Assembly (NCBI GenBank): GCA_903858015.1
Contig: CAIOGZ010000005.1
Coordinates: 23,521-87,520 of the forward strand
DNA: 64,000 nt
Direction: 5' to 3'
Source: an uncultured cyanobacterium
Lineage (GTDB): Bacteria > Cyanobacteriota > Cyanobacteriia > PCC-6307 > Cyanobiaceae
Below the pieces are notes generated by a model, which did not search any database, was not told the origin of the DNA, and worked only from the letters and a program-made list of their open reading frames with translations. Below, piece after piece: positions 28,058-36,720 of the stretch (positions within the stretch are counted from its first letter, which is position 1; each line of letters begins with the position of its first letter). Made by a program: the position numbers and the translations under genes.

Positions 28058-29011
28058 ATGTTCACGCTCTCCAAGGCCTCCCAGATCTTCCCTGAAACCT
28101 TGGCGGCCGATGTGGTCCCCGCCATCACAGCCCGCTTCCACCTGCTCAATGCCGAAGACCAGCTGGCCCTGATCTGGTACGCCTACCTCGAAATGGGCTC
28201 CACGATCACGATCGCAGCCCCCGGTGCCGCCCGCATGCAGTTCGCCGAACCGGTGCTCGCCAAGATCAAGGCCCTCGATTTTGCAGGCCAGAGCCAGGTG
28301 ATGTGCGATCTGGCCAACAGTGCCGACACCGAAATCGGCCGCACCTACGCCAGCTGGTCGGTGAACATCAAGCTCGGGTTCTGGTACCAGCTCGGCCAGT
28401 GGATGGCCGCTGGAACTGTGGCTCCGATCCCCGAAGGCTACCAACTCTCCGCCAACGCCGCCGCCGTTCTCAACTCCGTCAAGGCCGTGGAGCAGGGTCA
28501 GCAAATCACCCTGCTGCGCAACTTCGTCGCCGACATGGGCTACGACCCGGCCAAGGGCGAAGGCCAGCGGGTGATGGAGCCCGTCGCCGCCCCCACACCG
28601 GAAGAAAGCCGCAAGAAGGTGTTCATCGAAGGCGTGATCAACCCCACGATCAACGCCTATATGGACCTGCTCAACGCCAACGACTTTGACAACCTGATCG
28701 CCCTCTTCCTGCCCGACGGCGCCCTCCAACCCCCCTTCCAAAAACCGATTGTGGGCACCGATGCGATTCTGCGCTTCTTCCGCGAAGACTGCCAGAACCT
28801 CAGGTTGCTGCCCGAACGCGGTTATGCCGAACCTGCCGATGGCGGCTTCAACCAGATCAAAGTCACCGGCAAGGTCCAGACCCCCTGGTTCGGCGCCGGC
28901 GTCGGCATGAATGTGGCCTGGCGTTTCCTGCTCAACCCCGAGGGCAAGATCTACTTTGTGGCGATCGATCTGCTGGCCTCCCCCGCCGAACTGCTGAAGT
29001 TCGCCCGTTGA
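28058..29011 (+). CDS. ocp: Orange carotenoid protein
   Basis: Full-length two-domain OCP: TLAADVVPAITARFHLLNAEDQLALIWYAYLEMG...NPTINAYMDLLNANDFDNLIALF...WRFLLNPEGKIYFVAIDLLASPAELLKFAR. Confidence 0.96.
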   Translation: MFTLSKASQIFPETLAADVVPAITARFHLLNAEDQLALIWYAYLEMGSTITIAAPGAARMQFAEPVLAKIKALDFAGQSQVMCDLANSADTEIGRTYASWSVNIKLGFWYQLGQWMAAGTVAPIPEGYQLSANAAAVLNSVKAVEQGQQITLLRNFVADMGYDPAKGEGQRVMEPVAAPTPEESRKKVFIEGVINPTINAYMDLLNANDFDNLIALFLPDGALQPPFQKPIVGTDAILRFFREDCQNLRLLPERGYAEPADGGFNQIKVTGKVQTPWFGAGVGMNVAWRFLLNPEGKIYFVAIDLLASPAELLKFAR

Positions 29012-29808
29012 ACGCCAGCATCCAGGCCCCCAACCAGGCCAGCAACCAGCGCGGCTGGCTTTGGGCCAGCCTGATTGGCTTGGCCTGGTTGGCCAGCTTG
29101 GTGGGCCTCCTGGCCCTCGATCTCGGCGCGCTCTACCGCTTCGGTGCAACTGCGGTTCCGGGCCTGGGCGTGGCGCTGCTGCTGGGGGCGGTGTTGACCC
29201 GCAGCTTCCTTCACACCGGCCTGTTCATCGTCGCCCACGACGCCATGCACGGCGTCCTGATCCCCGGCTCGCCCAGCCGCAACCACCGCTGCGGCCAGCT
29301 AGCCCTGGCCCTCTATGCCGCCCTGCCCTACGCCCCTTGCCGGGCCCAGCACCAGCTCCACCATCGCGCGCCGGGCAGCCTCGCTGATCCCGATTTCCAT
29401 CCAGATCCGAACGCCATCGCCGCCTGGTTTGGCAACTTTCTCGGCGGCTATTTGTCGTGGTCCCAGATGCTGCAGCTGCTGGCGGGCTGGGCTGGGCTGG
29501 GCCTGCTCAGCTCCCTGGCCACGGCCAGCGGCCCCCTCAACGTGTTGCTGTTTTGCACCATCCCCCTGCTGTTGAGTGCATTGCAGCTATTCCTGTTCGG
29601 CACCTTTCTGCCCCATCGGGCCGCTGCAGCCCCTGCCAATCGGCACCATGCCCGCAGCCTCGACCTGCCGATCTGGCTCTCCTTCCTCGCCTGCTATCAC
29701 TTCGGCTACCACTGGGAACACCATGAGTTTCCGGCCCTGGCCTGGTTTGAGCTCCCCGGCTCACGCTGCCGATCTTCGGGCGATAGGGTGCCTGGAGGGC
29801 GGAGATGA
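29008..29808 (+). CDS. crtW: Beta-carotene ketolase CrtW
   Basis: Membrane di-iron His boxes HDAMH, HQLHH, HWEHHEFP; TTG start overlaps the ocp stop. Confidence 0.85.
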   Translation: MNASIQAPNQASNQRGWLWASLIGLAWLASLVGLLALDLGALYRFGATAVPGLGVALLLGAVLTRSFLHTGLFIVAHDAMHGVLIPGSPSRNHRCGQLALALYAALPYAPCRAQHQLHHRAPGSLADPDFHPDPNAIAAWFGNFLGGYLSWSQMLQLLAGWAGLGLLSSLATASGPLNVLLFCTIPLLLSALQLFLFGTFLPHRAAAAPANRHHARSLDLPIWLSFLACYHFGYHWEHHEFPALAWFELPGSRCRSSGDRVPGGRR

Positions 29809-30227
29809 CCATGGGAGAAACGATCGTGTCCGGCCAAGTCGTGCCGGCTCAGACCGCGACAGCGGCAACCAATCTGGAGCCCCTGGCAGCTGCCCCCCTT
29901 GAGCAGGGTGACTGGCCGGGCTGGACAGAGCAAGAACACGGCATCGCCCGCGCCGCCTTCGACGCAGCCTATGGCCGGGCCTTGGTGAGCTTGATCAACG
30001 ACATCCAGCTCAAGGCAGCCGTACTCGATTCGGCCACCTCGCTCTGGCAACTCCATGATTTTCTCAGCATCGAACGCCACGGGATCGAAGGACGTTTCGA
30101 TTTCCGCCCCCAGGCAATCCTGTTTCTGTTTGCCAGCCTGGTGCGCGACGACCTGCTTGACCTAGGCGAACTAGCCGGACTTGAGGCAAGTAAATTAGCC
30201 AAGATTCGAGCAATGTCCCTGTTTTAA
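29805..30227 (+). CDS. frp: Fluorescence recovery protein (FRP)
   Basis: WTEQEHGIARAAFDAAYGRALVSLINDIQ...LWQLHDFLSIERHGIEGRFDFRPQAILFLFASLVRDDLL closely follows the known FRP pattern (W..E...A...F..AY.RE...LWKLHDFLS..RHEIDGKYD.R). ATGA overlap with crtW. Confidence 0.92.
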   Translation: MTMGETIVSGQVVPAQTATAATNLEPLAAAPLEQGDWPGWTEQEHGIARAAFDAAYGRALVSLINDIQLKAAVLDSATSLWQLHDFLSIERHGIEGRFDFRPQAILFLFASLVRDDLLDLGELAGLEASKLAKIRAMSLF

Positions 30228-30510
30228 ATCCAAATTAGCGAATCCCCATAATCGCTTGTTATTGATTGTTTCTTGTTTTCATCCAGGTTGTATGCTTCGA
30301 TCTGGACCAGATCGCCGCTACCAACCCAGGCCCGAGTTGGATCTTGATCCGATTAGCTGGCCCGGATCGCTGGCCCAGACCCGATGGCGATCAGCTCGCC
30401 TGGAGCCAAACCGCTTCAACTGGCCTTGCGAGGCTCAACAACCCAGACTGCTCAGCGCCGATTCGCCATTTTCAGCCAATCAGTAGGCCTGGGATACCAG
30501 CTAAGCAGCG

Positions 30511-31752
30511 GTGCTCCGATTAGGTTTGATGTCCAATGCATGGTCTGCCGGTTTGAATCAGGGTGCACCCACTAGCTCATCAGCCGCCGAGCTGCTGCCC
30601 AGCAGCCCAGGCCTGCCTTCCGCTGGCCTAGAGCCCGTTCCCCAAACCGCGATCGCCCGCAGCGACTTCGATCTGCGGCCCTTCATGGCCAGCTCCAATT
30701 GGCTGGGAACCTGGCAGATCCTCAACACCCTGCTGCCCTACGGCCTGCTCTGGTGGTTGGCGCTGGTGGCCCTGAAGCAAGCCCCCTGGCTGCTACCGCC
30801 GCTGATCGCTCTGCAGGTGCTGTTCCTAGCGCGCTGTTTCTCGTTGATGCACGATTGCGGTCACTACTCCCTGTTCCGCAGCCGTCAGGCCAACCGCTGC
30901 ATTGGCTTCCTACTGGGCATCGTCAGCGGCATCCCGCAGCTGCCCTGGTCCCGGGGCCATGAGTACCACCATCGCCACAACGGCGATTGGGAGAAATACC
31001 AGGGTCCATCAGCGCTCAAAAGCACCGAAGCCTTCGCCGGCTTCACGGCCGCAGGCCAACGCCGCTACCGCTGGCTGCGCCATCCGCTCATGCTGTTTCC
31101 GGGCGGCTTCTTTTATCTGGTGATCAAACCGCGGCTTGCCCTCCTGCTCGGCCTGGCCGACCTGCTGCCCTACATCACCAGCTGCTTGCAACAATCCCCC
31201 TCCCTGTCCATCCATGCCATCTTGGCCAGCCACCGCAGCCGGCACTGGCACAGTCCCGAGGAGTTTTGGGATCTGCTGTTCAACAACCTGGCGGTGCTCA
31301 GCCTCTGGGCAACCATGGCGGCCACGGTTGGCTCTGCAGCCTTCTGGACCATCTATACGCCCGTGATGACCTGCGGCGCCGCCATCTTCATCTGCATCTT
31401 CTTCGTGCAGCACAACTTTCCGGGCTCCTATGCCCATCGCACCGAAGGCTGGAGCTCCCTGGCCGGAGCCCTCGAAGGCACCAGCGACCTTGCGTTGCCC
31501 CCGCTGCTCAATTGGTTCTCCGCAGACATCGGCTGCCACGCCATTCACCACCTCTGTGCAGCCATCCCGAACTACCGGCTGCGGGCCTGCCACAACCGCA
31601 ATGCCCCCCTGCTGCAAGGCGTCAAACGCCTGAGGCTGGCGGACATCCCCGATTGCTTCAGCTACATCCTCTGGGATCCCCAGCTCGGACGGCTGACCAC
31701 CATTGACTCCTACCAAAGGCCCCAGGCCCCAGCCGCGACGGCTGGGGCGTAG
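30511..31752 (+). CDS. Fatty acid desaturase family protein
   Basis: His boxes HDCGHYSLF, HEYHHRHNGDWE, HAIHHL. Confidence 0.88.
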   Translation: MLRLGLMSNAWSAGLNQGAPTSSSAAELLPSSPGLPSAGLEPVPQTAIARSDFDLRPFMASSNWLGTWQILNTLLPYGLLWWLALVALKQAPWLLPPLIALQVLFLARCFSLMHDCGHYSLFRSRQANRCIGFLLGIVSGIPQLPWSRGHEYHHRHNGDWEKYQGPSALKSTEAFAGFTAAGQRRYRWLRHPLMLFPGGFFYLVIKPRLALLLGLADLLPYITSCLQQSPSLSIHAILASHRSRHWHSPEEFWDLLFNNLAVLSLWATMAATVGSAAFWTIYTPVMTCGAAIFICIFFVQHNFPGSYAHRTEGWSSLAGALEGTSDLALPPLLNWFSADIGCHAIHHLCAAIPNYRLRACHNRNAPLLQGVKRLRLADIPDCFSYILWDPQLGRLTTIDSYQRPQAPAATAGA

Positions 31753-32009
31753 GATGACAGCTCCCGGAGTGCACACCAGCGTGATAACAAAATTCAAATC
31801 ACTCGATTTGTATGGCATCTCCAATAGCAACGTGTCTGCCATCCTCAAATAACCAGTTCAGCAGCCCTAGCCCTTCATCAAGGCTGGGGCCATTCTTTCA
31901 GCGATAGAAGTTAGCCCTGGCACTCTTTATTGACTGAGCCGCTAGGCCATTAGCCAAGAATGCATGGGGCTTTCAGTCTTGCCGATGATCCTACCTTCCT
32001 CCCGATTCC

Positions 32010-32255
32010 ATGACAGAATTCACCGCCCCATCGCTGACAATCGGCCAACTGGAAGCCAAATACCCGATGTACTGCAAAGCCATGCGCCTCCTGCTACGAG
32101 AAGGTTGCACCCAGAAACAGATTGAACGCACTGTTTGCTGGGATCGCCTCGCCATTCTCCACAACAGCCTACCCAAAAACTACAAATCACCAGAGTATCT
32201 GTTCTGGCTCTTCCGCCGCGAATACGAACAACAGAAATTAAAAGCCCTCGACTGA
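32010..32255 (+). CDS. Small paralogous family protein, copy C
   Basis: MTEFTAPSLTIGQLEAKYPMYCKAMRLLLREGCTQKQIERTVCWDRLAILHNSLPKNYKSPEYLFWLFRREYEQQKLKALD. Confidence 0.8.
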   Translation: MTEFTAPSLTIGQLEAKYPMYCKAMRLLLREGCTQKQIERTVCWDRLAILHNSLPKNYKSPEYLFWLFRREYEQQKLKALD

Positions 32256-32344
32256 TCGCTCCAGTCCCAATCCCAAACTCCCGAGGCCCAACGGACCCCC
32301 CCCATGGGAAGCCCGTTGGCACAAGCAACCAAGCATCAACCTCC

Positions 32345-32372
32345 AAAAAAAGCCCCTGCCAAGGCAAGGGCT
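32345..32372 (-). terminator. Intrinsic terminator of the RRM gene
   Basis: Minus strand AGCCCTTGCC-TT-GGCAGGGGCT-TTTTTT. Confidence 0.85.
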
Positions 32373-32443
32373 CTATCTGATCAGATTGGAGGCGTCTTCA
32401 CTGCTGCTGCGGTGAGAACCTCAGCCCCGCAAGGGGCGATGGA

Positions 32444-32797
32444 TCAATAACGGTCGCGGTTGCCGTAACCACCACCGTTGTAGCCGCCGCCGCCGCCGAA
32501 GCTGCCGTTGCCGTAGCCACCACGGCCGCCGCCGCCACCACCGCCGCCACCGCCGGAACGGGGCTCAGCTTTGTTAACGCGGATGGCACGTCCCATCCAC
32601 TCCACATTCTGGAGCTCATTGATCGCCTTGGTTTCCTCGGCTTCGCTGGCCATCTCCACAAACGCGAAACCGCGCTTGCGACCGGTGTCGCGATCAAGGG
32701 GAAGGCTGCACTTGCTCACCTTGCCGTACTCGCCAAACAGTTGTTGGACGTCCTCCGCTTCGGCATCGAAGGAGAGGTTGCCCACGTAAATCGTCAT
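32444..32797 (-). CDS. Glycine-rich RRM RNA-binding protein
   Basis: IYVGNLSFDAEAEDVQQLFGEYG...RKRGFAFVEM (RNP2/RNP1) and Gly-rich tail. Confidence 0.95.
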   Translation of the reverse strand: MTIYVGNLSFDAEAEDVQQLFGEYGKVSKCSLPLDRDTGRKRGFAFVEMASEAEETKAINELQNVEWMGRAIRVNKAEPRSGGGGGGGGGGRGGYGNGSFGGGGGYNGGGYGNRDRY

Positions 32798-33167
32798 GAA
32801 CCTGAGAGAGAAACTATGAACCTGATCCGCCGAAAGCCCTGAAGAAAGTTGATTGCCCGCTGAGGAGAACCTGCTGGAGAGAACCCGTTTGTGAGAAACC
32901 CTTGCTGGAGAGAAATCTTTGAACCACGGTCATCCTACAACGCCCTGCGGCCATTGGGGAGTCATCGGCAGGCTCGGCCGGGTAGCCCGGCTGGGATTAA
33001 CGCTCCCCGCTAGGCGGCTGGGCAGTCCAAGCCCCGGCAGGACCGGCTTTGGCCAAGGCAGGGGCGGTCCTTTCGTAAAGCATCAGCTACAGCGCAAATT
33101 TGCGCCGGATCCTGGCCTCCGGGCCCTTGGCGCGGCAGCATTCGAACAATTGGTTTCAATCTCATCC

Positions 33168-33422
33168 ATGGCGGATCCGCATCGCTGGAGCGTGACGTTG
33201 GCGGGCTCGGAGCATCGTCGCCCCCGCTGGCTTGATGAAAATGGCCATTTCAGTTCCGATCCGGCCCGGGCCCTGCGCTTGGCCAGCCCAGAAATCGCCG
33301 TGCAGCGCATCCAGACCTTCCTAGCCCTGCACGGTTCGAAGGCCGACTTGATCGAACGCTTCCGACTCGTACCGGCTCCGCCCCTCTCGACCAGCCTTGA
33401 TCAGCAAGCCACGGTTGCCTAA
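33168..33422 (+). CDS. Conserved hypothetical protein
   Basis: MADPHRWSVTLAGSEHRRPRWLDENGHFSSDPARALRLASPEIAVQRIQTFLALHG... Confidence 0.55.
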   Translation: MADPHRWSVTLAGSEHRRPRWLDENGHFSSDPARALRLASPEIAVQRIQTFLALHGSKADLIERFRLVPAPPLSTSLDQQATVA

Positions 33423-33436
33423 GTCCGCCCCAGTCC

Positions 33437-33865
33437 TTGCGATTCCCCATGGCCCAGCGCCCACCCCTCCGCCCAGTTCCCAGCTCCGCCAGCCCGGCTC
33501 TTCAGGGCCCCAGCCCATCTCGCTCCAGCCCATTCGCCTGCTGCCTCCCTAGCGCCCCCCTGGCCCCGGGCTTGCTGGTCAGTGCCCTGCTGGTGGTGGC
33601 GGGTTGCCAGCCAGCTAGAACCCCGGAAGCCCAACGGATGGATCAGCTGGAACTCAAGATTCAACAGCTGGAGCAGCGCCTTAACAAGCAGGCCGCAGAC
33701 CACACCAACGGCGCCGACAGGAAGGGCAAGCCACCGGCTGGAGCGATTAAATCCCTCACCATCCGCACCGGCAGCGCCGACGACCGGCTGAGGATCTACT
33801 GGTCGGATGGCAGCACCACCGATCTGCCCTGCACCAAGGAACAGACCACCTTTGCCTGTGGTTGA
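33437..33865 (+). CDS. Putative lipoprotein with coiled-coil segment
   Basis: Lipobox-like LLVVAGCQ, then MDQLELKIQQLEQRLNKQ. Confidence 0.55.
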   Translation: MRFPMAQRPPLRPVPSSASPALQGPSPSRSSPFACCLPSAPLAPGLLVSALLVVAGCQPARTPEAQRMDQLELKIQQLEQRLNKQAADHTNGADRKGKPPAGAIKSLTIRTGSADDRLRIYWSDGSTTDLPCTKEQTTFACG

Positions 33866-33902
33866 GACGCTGGGGCTGGCCCAGCAGCGGCCACGCCGAT
33901 GG

Positions 33903-34910
33903 TCAGGTGCTGACTAAACGGGCAGCCAAGGCTTGCAGTGCCCCGGCCCAGGCCGGCTGCACGGGCCAGGTTTCGCGGGTTGTGAGGCTCAAGGCAATGC
34001 CCTTTTCGCCATAGGCCGCCTCGTTGATAAACACGGGCCAGGCTGGCTGCCCTTCCAAGTCGGCGGGGGGCGCGTAGGCGATCGTGCTGCCATCGGCGGC
34101 CAGGAACAAGGGGTCGCCAGGCAGCAGCGGTTGCCAGTCCCGGTGCTGGCGCCGGGGATGGATCAGGGCGGCGGGGCTGCCGTCGGCCTGGCGGGGAAGA
34201 TCCAGGCTGCAGCGATGGCGATGCACCACCAGCTGGGCGGGCTGGGCCAGCCGGCCCTGCCGGGCCCCGGCCAACTGGGCCAGGGCCGCCTCCAGGGCCA
34301 GGCTGGTCTGCTCGATCACGGTCGCGGTGAGCACCCCCTGGGGAACCGGGCCCACCTCGATCACCAGGCCACAGGGCCAGCGTTCAACCAAAAAACCGCT
34401 TTGGTGCCGGTCGGCCTCATGGAGATAGATCGGCAGCCCAAGCTCCAGCTGCAGGGCTGCGGCCAGGGCCAGATCCGCGGCGCGGCGGCCATAAAGCACC
34501 AGCGCGTTGCCCATGGCGGCGGTGGTGCTGTGCAGATCCAGCGCCACCAGGCAGGGGTCGGCCCCCTCCGGTCCATGGGCAGCCACCAGGGCGCGGGCTC
34601 GCACCAGCTCGCGCTCGAGCCGCTTTGGATCAGCCAGCAACTGCGGGTCGAAGCTGCGGTTCAGATCCCGCTCGCCATAACGGCGGGCCTCGGCCAGGGC
34701 TTCGGGGTTACCCAGCAGGCGGCAGAGGGCCAAGCCAGAGGCCTGCAGCCGATCGGGCTGGCGAGCCCAGGCATCGAGCAACCAAGGAGCATTGGGCTCG
34801 TTGCCATGGGTGCCGCCAACCACCAGCACCTTGCCCTGGTTGGACACTGCGCCCTGGTTGGACACTGCGCCCTGGCTGGAGACTGTGCCCTGGTTGGATT
34901 CGATCGCCAT
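33903..34910 (-). CDS. Aspartoacylase / succinylglutamate desuccinylase family protein
   Basis: [40 protein letters not shown] (zinc carboxypeptidase-like AspA motifs). Confidence 0.9.
   Translation of the reverse strand: MAIESNQGTVSSQGAVSNQGAVSNQGKVLVVGGTHGNEPNAPWLLDAWARQPDRLQASGLALCRLLGNPEALAEARRYGERDLNRSFDPQLLADPKRLERELVRARALVAAHGPEGADPCLVALDLHSTTAAMGNALVLYGRRAADLALAAALQLELGLPIYLHEADRHQSGFLVERWPCGLVIEVGPVPQGVLTATVIEQTSLALEAALAQLAGARQGRLAQPAQLVVHRHRCSLDLPRQADGSPAALIHPRRQHRDWQPLLPGDPLFLAADGSTIAYAPPADLEGQPAWPVFINEAAYGEKGIALSLTTRETWPVQPAWAGALQALAARLVST
34834..34887. repeat. Tandem repeat, 3 x 18 bp in N-terminal coding part of aspartoacylase gene
   Basis: ccctggttggacactgcg x2, ccctggctggagactgtg x1; encodes NQGAVS-type repeats. 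Confidence 0.95.
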
Positions 34911-34983
34911 CCGTTCCCAGCTCCCCAACAATACCCAGCCTGGCCCAGCGTGACGCAGAGTTACCCCAATAGCCTCCCCAACC

Positions 34984-35976
34984 ATGGCGCCGCCTGCAGC
35001 GCTGGTGCGCACCGCCCGTTCGCTCTGGCACGGCCAGTGGCTGGCGCTGATGCAGGGTCTCGGTCCAGCCGATGGCCAGGGCCGCTATCGCCGCCCCTCC
35101 CCGGCCTTTGGCAGCTGTCCCCCCCTGCCGGAGGATGCCGCTGCACCGGCGGGCCATGTGCTGATCGTGGGACGCAGCTGCCCCTGGGCCCACCGGGCTT
35201 GGCTCTGCTGGACCCTGCGCCAACTGGCGGCCAGCATCGATCTGGTGGTGGTGGAACCGGATCCGGCCGCCGGGCGCTGGCGTTTCAGCACCCCCTTGGC
35301 GGGCTGCTCCACCCTGGCGGATCTCTACCGGGCCAGCGGTAGCAAGCGGGGCGCCCCGGCCAGCGTGCCGGCCCTCTACTCAAGGAGCCAGGCAAGAATC
35401 TTGGTGAATGAGAGCGCCCGGCTGATCGAGCTGCTCAATGGCTGGCCCGGCCCAGGGCCCGACCTCTGGCCAGCGGCGCAACGGGAGGCGATCGACACCT
35501 GGCGGCAGCAACTGCAAGGCCGGGTCAATGACGGCGTCTACCGCTGTGGCTTCGCCCGTAACCAGGGCGCCTACGACGAAGCCGAGCAGGAGTTGTTCAC
35601 CACGCTGGCGGCCGTTGACCGGAGCCTGGAGCAGCAGGCCGTGCTCGGCGAGCAGTGGCTGTGCGGTCCGACGGCGAGCCTTGCCGATCTGGTGCTGTTC
35701 CCCACCCTGATTCGATTCGAGCTGGTCTACGCCCCCCTGTTTGGCTGCAGCCGCCTCCCCCTCGGGCAGCTGGCTTCGATCGCCAACTGGCGGCAGCGCT
35801 TCTTCGGCCTGCCGGGCGTGGCGGCCACCTGCTTCCCCGAGGCATGGCGCCGCGATTACTTCGGCGCCCTGTTTCCGCTCCACCCCTCCAACATCATTCC
35901 GGCCGGCCCAGACCTGGGCTCGCTCGTGGCTGCGGCGGCGGCTCACCGCCCACCAAGCCCGCCCCAGCAGCCCTAG
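34984..35976 (+). CDS. Glutathione S-transferase (glutathionyl-hydroquinone reductase-like)
   Basis: [32 protein letters not shown]-like segment, C-terminal GST domain. Confidence 0.85.
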   Translation: MAPPAALVRTARSLWHGQWLALMQGLGPADGQGRYRRPSPAFGSCPPLPEDAAAPAGHVLIVGRSCPWAHRAWLCWTLRQLAASIDLVVVEPDPAAGRWRFSTPLAGCSTLADLYRASGSKRGAPASVPALYSRSQARILVNESARLIELLNGWPGPGPDLWPAAQREAIDTWRQQLQGRVNDGVYRCGFARNQGAYDEAEQELFTTLAAVDRSLEQQAVLGEQWLCGPTASLADLVLFPTLIRFELVYAPLFGCSRLPLGQLASIANWRQRFFGLPGVAATCFPEAWRRDYFGALFPLHPSNIIPAGPDLGSLVAAAAAHRPPSPPQQP

Positions 35977-36027
35977 GGCCCCGGCCGCACCCCGTTCCGC
36001 CAGCATGGGGGAAGCCGCCCGGATTCC

Positions 36028-36720
36028 GTGGCCACCAGCCCCCTGCCCGCCGCCCGTGATCCAAGCTTTGAGGGGGTGTTTGGCCCCTACAGCATCAACG
36101 CCACCGACCGCCGCGAGGTGCTCGCCTACCGCCTCTCCCTGACCGCCGTCGCCATCGGCCAGCTGGGGCTGTTGCTGCAATGGCGTCAGTGGGGACCGAC
36201 CCTGCTCTGGCCGTGGCTGCTGCTGATGGCCACCGGCTTGGGCCTGGCATTGCGCTGGATCCACATTTATCTGCGCCCTCTGCACCGGGCCCTGCAGCTG
36301 TTTTGGCTGCTGGGCTGCCTGGGGGGCCTGCTGCTGGCCCAGCGGGCGGGGGTGGGCCAAATGGGGGAGACCCTGCTGGAGCAGCCGCTCTGGATCCTGG
36401 CGCTGGGACCCTTCTTCGCCGCCCTGGCCGGGGTGGGCTTCAAGGAATTCTTCTGTTTTCGCCGGCCCGAGGCGGTCGGCGTCACCTTGCTGCTCCCGCT
36501 AGCCCTGCTGGGCCGCCTGGTGGGGGTGCTATCGAATCACGCCACCGCCCTGTTGCTGGCGTTTGAGAGCGTGTTGTTACTGGTGCTCTGCTTGCGCAAA
36601 TTTCCGATGCCCGCCGCCGCCGATGTGGGCGATAAGAGCGTGTTTCTGCACCTGGAGGCCCAACGGCTTGGCACCGCCGCTGGGGCGATCGCAGCGGCAG
36701 AAGCCCCGGAGGGTCGGTGA
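36028..36720 (+). CDS. DUF2301 integral membrane protein
   Basis: Multi-TM; PSFEGVFGPYSINATDRREVLAYRLSLTAVAIGQLGLLLQW; GFKEFFCF. Confidence 0.75.
   Translation: MATSPLPAARDPSFEGVFGPYSINATDRREVLAYRLSLTAVAIGQLGLLLQWRQWGPTLLWPWLLLMATGLGLALRWIHIYLRPLHRALQLFWLLGCLGGLLLAQRAGVGQMGETLLEQPLWILALGPFFAALAGVGFKEFFCFRRPEAVGVTLLLPLALLGRLVGVLSNHATALLLAFESVLLLVLCLRKFPMPAAADVGDKSVFLHLEAQRLGTAAGAIAAAEAPEGR

Noticed and set aside
27992-29149. 385-aa minus-strand ORF over ocp
   Set aside because: Antisense of OCP; no recognisable domain.
30490-30575. tRNA-like ggtttgaatc segment
   Set aside because: No cloverleaf could be drawn with acceptor and D arms; lies at the start of the desaturase ORF. No tRNA or rRNA was recognised in the window.
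31726-31748. GC-rich hairpin GCCCCAGCC-gcgac-GGCTGGGGC at the end of the desaturase gene
   Set aside because: Within the coding region and without a U-tract; not supported as a terminator.
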